Below, in pieces: positions 1 to 6,021 of a DNA stretch of 27,356 nt (position 1 is the stretch's first letter; each line of letters begins with the position of its first letter). The position numbers and the translations under genes were made by a program. Location: positions 1 to 27,356 of the forward strand of contig CAXSFE010000041.1 in NCBI GenBank assembly GCA_964236585.1, read 5' to 3'. A model generated the notes under the pieces. It ran no database searches, was not told the origin of the DNA, and was given only the letters and a program-made list of their open reading frames with translations. Source of the stretch: CAXSEF01 sp964236585 (lineage in GTDB: Bacteria; Pseudomonadota; Alphaproteobacteria; Acetobacterales; Acetobacteraceae).

Positions 1-453
1 TCAATCACGCAGCGCACCTGGGCGACGGTCACGGATTAGGGCGGTTGGTATTACAGAGTGTCATGAACCTGCAAGCCCGACTTCGTGCCTGGCAGCAGGA
101 AGAAAGCACGTTCTTTCTTGAAAGAAAGAACCAAAGAACTTTCCCCGACGGGTTCGAAGCGACCTGCGTGGCCAGGACCTCATGGGCAAAGTCTTTTTAC
201 TTCTTTTTCTTCAGAAAAAGAAGGTTCTTGCTGTTCCTTCCGGACAAGAATCTGTCGTGGGGTTCATGACGTCCCCTAGATCGCCCGCGGATCAACGAGA
301 CCGGACGCTGACACAAGGCGCCTGGAACGCGTCTGCCGGGTGTGCATTCCAGGCGGCAAGCTTTGGACGGGATCAGGAGGCAGAGCCTCCGGCCTGCCTT
401 CAGGTCCCCTCGTGGCCTTGCGCCGACCACCGGGACGCGCGATCCTCGGGCAT
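1..453. other. Left flank without a convincing gene
   Basis: No open frame here looks like a protein; the forward frames that stay open do so because of GC bias and translate into low-complexity Arg/Pro/Phe runs. A forward frame ends in TAG at 37-39 and could be the last 12 codons of a gene outside the window, but nothing identifies it. The stretch holds an AT-rich hairpin repeat (about 91-240) and a GC hairpin at 376-390 (GGAGGC, loop AGA, GCCTCC) that resembles a module of the mosaic repeats found elsewhere in the window. I saw no strong promoter for the tRNA gene that follows. Confidence 0.5.
91..240. repeat. AT-rich paired-hairpin intergenic repeat
   Basis: Two strong A/T-rich hairpins stand out in GC-rich DNA. 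The first is GTTCTTTC (110-117), a six-base loop, then GAAAGAAC (124-131). The second is an 11-bp stem, 200-210 with 213-223, around a two-base loop. The outer parts of the block resemble each other in inverted orientation (GGCAGCAGGAAGAA on the left, TTCTTGCTGTTCC on the right), so the unit looks like a small palindromic repeat element. It contains no coding frame that I trust. Family membership is not known to me; dispersal in the genome is inferred only from its shape. Confidence 0.55.
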
Positions 454-546
454 GGAGGCGATCGGGGTCTGGTGGTCCCCCTGGTCTTCAAAACCAGTGG
501 CCCGCGTCAAGCGGGTGGTGGGTTCGATTCCCATCCGCCTCCGCCA
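454..546 (+). tRNA. selC: tRNA-Sec (UCA anticodon)
   Basis: This is the selenocysteine tRNA. The acceptor strand begins GGAGGCG at 454 and pairs with CGCCTCC (536-542); G543 is the discriminator and CCA (544-546) is encoded. The anticodon stem CTGGT/ACCAG (481-485, 493-497) encloses the loop CTTCAAA, giving anticodon TCA (488-490), which reads UGA. A long GC-rich variable arm (about 498-517) and a T arm with TTCGATT follow. Long extra arm plus UCA anticodon is diagnostic for tRNA-Sec. The expected eighth acceptor pair is A461 opposite C535, a mismatch. It implies that the cell makes selenoproteins and carries selA, selB and selD elsewhere; none is in this window. Confidence 0.95.
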
Positions 547-556
547 CAGCGCTTCT

Positions 557-1018
557 TCAGGTAAGCGGCCCCGCCGCGAACAGGTGGTCCGTGGCCCCGA
601 GCCCGGTGTGGACCGTGGTGCCCGACGAGTCGTGCGTCGTCGAGGTGATGCCGCCGCCGAAGAAGATTCCCGCGCCGGTCGGGTTGCCGATGATGTTCAG
701 GTTGCCGGAGCCGGTGACGAGCGTGCCGGGCGTGATGCTGTAGAAGATGTTGGCCGTGCCGCTGCCGCCGTAGACAGTGGAGCCGATGCTGCCGATCAGC
801 ACGGTCGCCGTGCCGGCACCGAGCACGACCGTGTCGCCCTGGTAGCCGCCGCTGGCGGCATGGATGCCGGTGTCGTAGATCGTGCTCTGGCCGGTGCCGG
901 CGAAGATGACGTCCGAGCCGACGGAAATGACCGTCGCGTTCGCCCCCATGACGACGAAGTTCGCGCCGTCCTGTTCCGTCTGCAGAACGGCATTGTCGCC
1001 GACGAAAAGCGTGTTCAT
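557..1018 (-). CDS. Small glycine-rich beta-repeat protein, unknown function
   Basis: A 153-residue protein that I cannot assign. It has no signal peptide or membrane segment. Most of it is made of short strands separated by Gly/Thr/Ser/Asn turns, such as GSIGSTVYGGSGTANIFYS and VVLGAGTATVLIG, the look of a parallel beta-roll or beta-helix like those in secreted hemolysin-type or adhesin-type proteins. No clear calcium-binding GGxGxDxxx nonapeptides are present. The ATG at 1018 is backed by a good Shine-Dalgarno AAAGGAC (1026-1032) at normal spacing. The gene runs toward selC and ends 11 bp from it. Export, if any, would need a leaderless route; that is inference. Confidence 0.7.
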   Translation of the reverse strand: MNTLFVGDNAVLQTEQDGANFVVMGANATVISVGSDVIFAGTGQSTIYDTGIHAASGGYQGDTVVLGAGTATVLIGSIGSTVYGGSGTANIFYSITPGTLVTGSGNLNIIGNPTGAGIFFGGGITSTTHDSSGTTVHTGLGATDHLFAAGPLT

Positions 1019-1251
1019 AGCGACCGTCCTTTGCCTGGAAGCATGACCATGTGCGGTCGTGATGCGCCGCGCGACTCATGCTGCAGGTTGCACGGTGCGT
1101 CCCGCGCAGGAGGTCGTCAATGCAGGCGGCGCAACAGTTCCGGAAGAAACGACACAACCGGATCGGGTCTTCGCCGCATCCTGCCCTTGTCAGGCACGCA
1201 TATACCGTTGCGTGCACCAGCACGACCCGGGAGGAGGCTCCCGAGCCACTC

Positions 1252-2451
1252 TCAGCCGTGCTGGCGTCGCGGCTCCGGACCGCCGTCGCGCCCGGCCGCA
1301 CGCCACCGCCCGGCGATCCAGGTCCCTGCCGCGCGCAGGTCGGGCCCCAGCAGCACGAGGTCGGCGCGCAGCCCCGCCGCCACCCGGCCGCGGTCGTGCA
1401 GCCCGGCCGCGTGCGCCGGGTAGGTCGACGCCATGCGCAGCGCCTCCGCGCCGTCGAGCCCGAGCAGCGACACCGCGTTGCGCACCGCCTGCCCCAGGTC
1501 GAGGTCCGCACCCGCCAGCACGCCGTCCTCCGTCTCCAGCCGTCCGCCGCGGCGCAGGATCGTGCGCCCGCCCAGCTCGAAGCGGTCGAGGGTCGTGCCC
1601 GCCGGCGGCATCGAGTCGCTCACCAGCACCACGCGCCCCGCCGACCCGGCCGGCCGCGCGGCCAGCAGCAGCCGCAGCGTCGCGGGATGCACGTGCACGC
1701 CGTCCACGATCACCCCGCACCAGGCCTGCGGGCAGGCCAGCGCCGCGCCCACGACCCCCGGCTCGCGCCCGGCCAGCGGCGGCATCGCGTTCGGCCAGTG
1801 CGTGAACCCCGCCACGCCCAGCGCCAGCGACTCCACCACGCGCTCGAACGACGGCGCGCAGTGCCCGGCGCACAGCACGACGCCGGCCGCGGCCAGCGCG
1901 CGCAGGTCATCGTCGGACGCGCGCTCCGGCGCCAGCGTCAGCAGCACCGGCAGCCGCGACGCCAGCCCGGCGATCAGGGCGCGCTCCTCCGCCCCGATCG
2001 TCCGGATCAGCGCCGGGTCATGCACCCCCGGCCGGAGCGGACTGAGGAACGGTCCCTCCAGATGCACCCCGCCCACCCCGCCGCAGGGCTCGGCCACCGC
2101 GTCCGCGATCGAGGCGGCCGCCTCGCGCATCCGTGCCGGCGCGTCGGTGATCAGCGTCGGCAGGATCGTGGTGACCCCGAAGTCCCTGTGCGCCCGTGCG
2201 ATCGCCAGCGCGGCCGCAGCCGTCGGCGCGTCGTTGTAGAGGAAGCCGCCGCCGCCGTTGACCTGCAGATCGACCAGGCCCGGGGCGAGCACCGCATCCT
2301 CCGGCAGGTCGACCCCGCTGCCCCTGATCCGGCCCGGCTCCACGCCGACGATGCAGCCGTCCTCGACCACCACCGTGGCCTCCGGAAGCGAGTCGAGACG
2401 GGCGTCGCCCTCGACGAGCATGCGGGCGGCGTGGAGGTGCAGGCGGGGCAT
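1252..2451 (-). CDS. nagA: N-acetylglucosamine-6-phosphate deacetylase
   Basis: A 399-residue amidohydrolase that removes acetate from GlcNAc-6-phosphate in the cytoplasm, feeding amino-sugar catabolism and cell-wall recycling. Family marks are in order: PGLVDLQVNG (57-66; the Gln-x-Asn form of the single-metal NagA type rather than His-x-His), HLEGPFL (130-136, metal-ligand Glu132), AGHCAP (His197), FTHWPNAM (His218), IVDGVHV (His253) and VSDSMPPAG with the catalytic Asp279. Length is normal for the family. The start at 2451 has no clear Shine-Dalgarno; Met11 is an alternative but no better. No nagB, PTS or regulator gene is adjacent, so it stands alone beside the glycan genes. The TrpPro in the usual THLFNAM motif is unusual but leaves His and Asn-Ala-Met intact. 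Confidence 0.9.
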   Translation of the reverse strand: MPRLHLHAARMLVEGDARLDSLPEATVVVEDGCIVGVEPGRIRGSGVDLPEDAVLAPGLVDLQVNGGGGFLYNDAPTAAAALAIARAHRDFGVTTILPTLITDAPARMREAAASIADAVAEPCGGVGGVHLEGPFLSPLRPGVHDPALIRTIGAEERALIAGLASRLPVLLTLAPERASDDDLRALAAAGVVLCAGHCAPSFERVVESLALGVAGFTHWPNAMPPLAGREPGVVGAALACPQAWCGVIVDGVHVHPATLRLLLAARPAGSAGRVVLVSDSMPPAGTTLDRFELGGRTILRRGGRLETEDGVLAGADLDLGQAVRNAVSLLGLDGAEALRMASTYPAHAAGLHDRGRVAAGLRADLVLLGPDLRAAGTWIAGRWRAAGRDGGPEPRRQHG

Positions 2452-2495
2452 GGGCGCAGTGTCGGCCCGGCGTCAGACACGGGCAAGGCGATGGT

Positions 2496-2524
2496 CCTAT
2501 ACGAACGGCGTGATCGGTTGACAC
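2496..2524 (-). promoter_or_regulatory. Possible sigma-70-type promoter of nagA
   Basis: Read on the minus strand, GTGTCA (2519-2524) and TATAGG (2496-2501) are separated by exactly 17 bp and lie about 45-70 bp upstream of the nagA start. Each hexamer matches the sigma-70 consensus at four of six positions. Weak but well placed. Confidence 0.3.
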
Positions 2525-2541
2525 ATGCGTCTGCCAAGCAG

Positions 2542-2665
2542 GCAAGGTTGAGGCTCCGCCTCAAACTCCGCCAAAGGCTGCGCCCTTGGAACACATCCCC
2601 TAAGGAAGGCCGGTCCAGGGGCGGCTCGCCCGTGGCGGGTCTGTGCAGAGCCCAGACCCGCTTGC
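2542..2665. repeat. Mosaic hairpin repeat, copy 1
   Basis: One of seven copies in the window. It begins GCAAGG, continues with a GAGGC/GCCTC hairpin and a CCAAAGG-type arm, has a short linker (about 2590-2606), then the right half with the CCAGGGGCGG...CGCCC arm, and ends with CAGAGCCCAGACCCGCTTGC, a variant of the usual CCTTGC end. It lies between the divergent nagA and FkbM genes. Confidence 0.75.
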
Positions 2666-2850
2666 CGATGGGTCAACGAACCCAGCCGTTAGTGTTACAA
2701 TCCGGCAGCCCTGCCGCGGCTGCGGCAGCCAGACTCTGGCTGGAGGCGTCTCATGGGCGTCCGCGCCCGGGGTGTCCGCCGTGTTTGCAGTTGTCCTTGC
2801 AGGCGGATGGGGGTTTATCCCGCCCCCAGCCAGCCGGAGCGAATGCCACA
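2666..2850 (+). promoter_or_regulatory. Leader of the FkbM gene: possible -10 box and two overlapping hairpins
   Basis: TACAAT (2696-2701) could be a -10 box; no good -35 is seen at 16-18 bp. Just downstream, CTGCCGC (2711-2717) pairs with GCGGCAG (2722-2728), and CAGCCAGA (2726-2733) pairs with TCTGGCTG (2735-2742). The two hairpins share bases 2726-2728, so they compete in part. The second ends exactly at the GGAGG (2742-2746) that serves the small leader ORF. This arrangement could control leader translation, but the promoter itself is uncertain. Confidence 0.35.
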
Positions 2851-2854
2851 ATGA
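2753..2854 (+). CDS. Candidate 33-residue Cys-rich leader peptide
   Basis: A short frame of 33 codons. It has a better Shine-Dalgarno than most genes here: GGAGG at 2742-2746, six bases from the ATG at 2753. Its product is basic and contains VCSCPC around residues 11-16. Its TGA (2852-2854) overlaps the ATG of the methyltransferase gene (2851-2853) as ATGA, the classic layout for translational coupling. It may be a regulatory leader rather than a functional peptide. It could also be chance, because ORFs this short are common in GC-rich DNA; the strong ribosome site and the overlap are the arguments for it. Confidence 0.4.
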   Translation: MGVRARGVRRVCSCPCRRMGVYPAPSQPERMPQ

Positions 2855-4665
2855 CCATGACCTCCTATGCGCAAAACGGCGAAGACGTCATGCTGATGCG
2901 CGCCCTGAACAACGTCGCGGGCGGCTTCTACATCGACGTGGGCGCAGCGGACCCGACGATCGTGTCGGTGACCCGGGCGTTCTACGAGCGCGGCTGGCAC
3001 GGCGTGAACGTCGAGCCCACCCTGGAGCATCACCGGCGCCTCGGTGAAGCCAGGCAGCGGGACGTGAACCTGTCCCAGCCCGTCAGCGAACGCGTGGCTG
3101 AGGAAATGTTCCACTTCTGCGAGCATCCCGATCTGTCGACCCTGATGAGCGACGTGGCCAACGCGTCCGCGTCAGGAGGGCTCAGGTCGGAGAGCCGCGT
3201 CGTCCAGACCACGACGCTCGCTGACATCTGCCGCCGCTTCGCCCCGCCGGTCATTCATTTCCTCAAGGTCGACGTCGAGGGCGCCGAGGAGAGCGTGCTG
3301 CGCGGCGCGGACTTCCAGCGCTACCGACCCTGGATCGTCGTGGTCGAGGCGACACGCCCGAACACGCAAATACCGGCCTTCGCGGATTGGGAGCCGATCC
3401 TGCTCGACAACCGGTACCGGTTCGTCTGGTTCGACGGCCTGAATCGCTTCTACCTCGCCGACGAGAAGTTCGAGACGCTCAGCCATCACTTCGATGCCCC
3501 CGTCAACGTCTTCGACGACTACGTCCGCCACGACCCCGCCCTGGAGACGCTCGCCGCCGAACTCGCCGCGGCAAGGGCGGGCCTGGGGCCGTTGCGCGAG
3601 GCCGCCGCCGCCGCCGAACGTCACGGGGCCGCGGCGGCCTCCGACGCCAGGGCTCTCGCCGAGGCGGCGGAGCGCGAGCGCGTGTCGGCCACGGCGCGGG
3701 CCGACGCCGCCGATGCGGCGGCCGCCCTGCTCGACGCGCGCATGCGCAGCTCCGACGCCCTCGCCCAGGCCGCGGCCGTCAACGCGCAGGCCGCCGAGGC
3801 CCAGGTGTTCGCCGCCAGGGCGCGCCTCGGCGACCTGCAGCACGAGATCGACGACACCCGGCGCCGCCACGACGACCTCCGCCGGCACGAGGAGGCGACA
3901 CGGGCCCTGCTCACGGCGCAGCAGTCCGAGTCGGTCGCCCAGCTGGCCCTCGCCCGGCACGCCCTCGACGAGCAGGCCGCCGCCCACGACCGCGCGAATG
4001 CCGAACGCGACCGTGACCGTGCCGGACGCGATGCCGAGCGGGACCGTGACCACGCCGAACGTGATGCCGAGCGCGCACGCGCGCACGCTCTGGACGCCGA
4101 GGTCGAGGCGCTCAGGCGCGAGGTCGTGACGCTTGGCCACGACATCGCGGCACGTGACGCGCCCCCGCCCGTCGCGGTGGCGCCGCAGGCGGGCGAGATC
4201 GCCCCCGTTCCGCTCGCCCCACCGATCAGGCCGTCGCTGCGCCGCAGGGTTGCGGCGCGACTCTACGGCTGGACGCTGCGCCCTGTCCTGCGCCCTCTCG
4301 CCTGGCGCGGCCGGAGCTTCCTGCTCGCCGGCCTCGGCCAGGCGCTCGAGGAGCGCGGCGTGCAGGAACGCCAGCCAGCCCCCGTCGGCTGGAACGGAAC
4401 GGAGCTGCTCGGCGAGGTCCGCCGCCGCCAGGACCGTATCCTGGACATGGTGCATCGCATCGACGACCTGGCTGCCGGGCAGCGCACGGTGCAGCTGCAC
4501 ACCTTCGAAGACCTGCGCGCGCAGCTGGGCGACGCGGTCGCGACCGCGCGGCGGATCGAAGTCGCGCTTCCGGATCGAACCAATCCGGAGCTGCACGAAC
4601 TCGCGCAAAGCATGGAGGCGGCTCTGCTGACCGTGGCCACGGCCGGACGCTTGAACACCAGGTAG
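2851..4665 (+). CDS. FkbM-family methyltransferase with C-terminal coiled coil
   Basis: A 604-residue protein. Residues 1-225 are a FkbM-type SAM-dependent methyltransferase, with SYAQNGED at the N-terminus, GGFYIDVGAADP (SAM loop), GWHGVNVEP and FLKVDVEGAEESVLRG (about 137-152). Such enzymes usually O-methylate sugars or lipid-linked glycans. Residues about 230-430 are an Ala/Glu/Arg-rich coiled coil with an internal repeat of the form DAERDRDxAxRDAER near 384-412. A Pro-rich hinge follows, then a basic helical end (about 455-604) of unknown function. The start at 2851 overlaps the leader ORF stop; GGAG (2836-2839) is rather far. Met3 is an alternative start. The partner genes suggest a role in surface glycan modification, perhaps at chain ends where the coiled coil could act as a ruler, which is inference. 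Confidence 0.85.
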   Translation: MTMTSYAQNGEDVMLMRALNNVAGGFYIDVGAADPTIVSVTRAFYERGWHGVNVEPTLEHHRRLGEARQRDVNLSQPVSERVAEEMFHFCEHPDLSTLMSDVANASASGGLRSESRVVQTTTLADICRRFAPPVIHFLKVDVEGAEESVLRGADFQRYRPWIVVVEATRPNTQIPAFADWEPILLDNRYRFVWFDGLNRFYLADEKFETLSHHFDAPVNVFDDYVRHDPALETLAAELAAARAGLGPLREAAAAAERHGAAAASDARALAEAAERERVSATARADAADAAAALLDARMRSSDALAQAAAVNAQAAEAQVFAARARLGDLQHEIDDTRRRHDDLRRHEEATRALLTAQQSESVAQLALARHALDEQAAAHDRANAERDRDRAGRDAERDRDHAERDAERARAHALDAEVEALRREVVTLGHDIAARDAPPPVAVAPQAGEIAPVPLAPPIRPSLRRRVAARLYGWTLRPVLRPLAWRGRSFLLAGLGQALEERGVQERQPAPVGWNGTELLGEVRRRQDRILDMVHRIDDLAAGQRTVQLHTFEDLRAQLGDAVATARRIEVALPDRTNPELHELAQSMEAALLTVATAGRLNTR

Positions 4666-4890
4666 GATCTGCGACCCGGCGGATCGTTTCGCCAGGAAGG
4701 AGCAGCAGCACCACGGGACCCGGCCTGCAGGGTCCGTCAACGCCACACCAGCGTTCGTGGCGCCCGCCTTCCCCGACCGCCACCGTCCACGGCCCGTCTC
4801 CGAGACGGTGACGTCGTTCGCGGCACCGACCGATCTCGCGCCGACGTCCAGGCACGGCGTCCGGCAAGCTCGTGCCGATCCGGGTGCCCG

Positions 4891-6021
4891 CTAGTGCGTC
4901 ACCCAGCCCGCCATTCTCTGCACCACGTCGCGCCACGTCGGCAGGCGGATCTCGGCGGCTTGCCCCCACAGAACCGACAACGCGTCGTCGTCCTCCAGCC
5001 TGGCAAGGCAGGCAGCAACGCTGGCGCGGTCCACACGGTCCAGTCGGAGCTGCCCGCCGGCCGGAAGCGCCGCGATGCTGGGCGTGTCCTCGTGCACGAC
5101 GACCGGGATACCTGCCTGCAGGCTCTCGATCGGCGGGATCCCGAAACCCTCGAACTCGCTGAGATAGAACGTGGCCCGCGCGCCCCGCAGCGCCCCACGC
5201 ATCGCCTCGTCGCTCACCGCGCCGAGGACCCGCAGCCTTGACTCCGTCGCAAGCTCGGCCAGCATCTCGATCTCCCGGTGCGCCCGCGTGTCGATCCGAC
5301 CTGCCAGAACGAGCGACGCCATGCCGCCGTGCCGCCAGTATGCGGTGAACACCTCCAGCAGCAGCGCGATGTTCTTCCTCGGCTCGATGGTGCCCATGCA
5401 GACGTAGCTTCCACGCGCCGGCCCGCCGGTCTGGCGTTCCAGCCCCAGACCGTCCGCGCCGAGCGGGACGACCATGGACTCCGTCTCGCAGCGGATGATC
5501 CTCGCATGATCGGCACGCGTCTTCTCGCTGATGAACACGGCTCGGTCGGCGTCGCGCATCGCCTGCAGGTAGGCCATGCAGCCGCGCACGGCCCCCTGCG
5601 GGTAGTCCTGCGGCCGCAGGTAGACGACGAAGTCATAGACGATCCACACCACCTCGACCGTCCCGGCCTCGGCCAGCGCGCGGTAGCACCGGGCGCGATC
5701 GTGGTCGAAGAACACTTCGGGGTTGAGGAGGATGTCGCCCGGCTCGAACCGGACCGGACCCGCACCCGCGAGCAGCGGCCGAACCCGGTCGCGCTGCTCC
5801 GACGTGCTGCGGGCGTTGCGTCGGCCCCGCGCACCAAGCGCACCGAACACCCGGTCCGGGAGCGCCACGAAGCCGCCGGCATCGAGGTCGTAGCGGCATG
5901 GTGAGAGCTGGACGCCATCCGGCCAGTGACGGACGAGCTCGCGCTCCAGACGCTGGATGCCGGTCTGAAGCGGATTGAGCACCAGCTCGCTCAAATCGAT
6001 CCAGACGCGACGCGCCCTCAT
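4891..6021 (-). CDS. Family 4-type glycosyltransferase
   Basis: A 376-residue GT-B fold glycosyltransferase, presumably cytoplasmic and moving a sugar from a nucleotide-sugar donor to a growing glycan. It opens with RRVWIDLSELVLNP and GIQRLERELV (acceptor domain). The C-terminal donor domain shows GTIEPRKN (about 210-217), LAGRID (239-244) and SEFEGFGIPPIES with the Glu-x7-Glu pair (Glu291/Glu299) that binds the nucleotide sugar, followed by QAGIPVVVHED. Its ATG overlaps the stop of the preceding two-domain glycosyltransferase gene as ATGA, so the two are translated from one message. The neighbouring GDP-rhamnose genes suggest a rhamnosyltransferase, but specificity cannot be read from sequence alone. 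Confidence 0.88.
   Translation of the reverse strand: MRARRVWIDLSELVLNPLQTGIQRLERELVRHWPDGVQLSPCRYDLDAGGFVALPDRVFGALGARGRRNARSTSEQRDRVRPLLAGAGPVRFEPGDILLNPEVFFDHDRARCYRALAEAGTVEVVWIVYDFVVYLRPQDYPQGAVRGCMAYLQAMRDADRAVFISEKTRADHARIIRCETESMVVPLGADGLGLERQTGGPARGSYVCMGTIEPRKNIALLLEVFTAYWRHGGMASLVLAGRIDTRAHREIEMLAELATESRLRVLGAVSDEAMRGALRGARATFYLSEFEGFGIPPIESLQAGIPVVVHEDTPSIAALPAGGQLRLDRVDRASVAACLARLEDDDALSVLWGQAAEIRLPTWRDVVQRMAGWVTH

Noticed and set aside
1078..2850. Upstream extension of the FkbM frame to 1078
   Set aside because: It runs antisense through nagA and has no recognisable content; the FkbM fold starts at 2851.
3172..4746. 524-residue minus-strand frame opposite the coiled-coil gene
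   Set aside because: No fold or motif; typical of the third-base GC bias of the real gene.
4794..4808. CCGTCTC-C-GAGACGG as terminator between convergent genes
   Set aside because: Loop too small and no T-run on either side; possible but not supportable.
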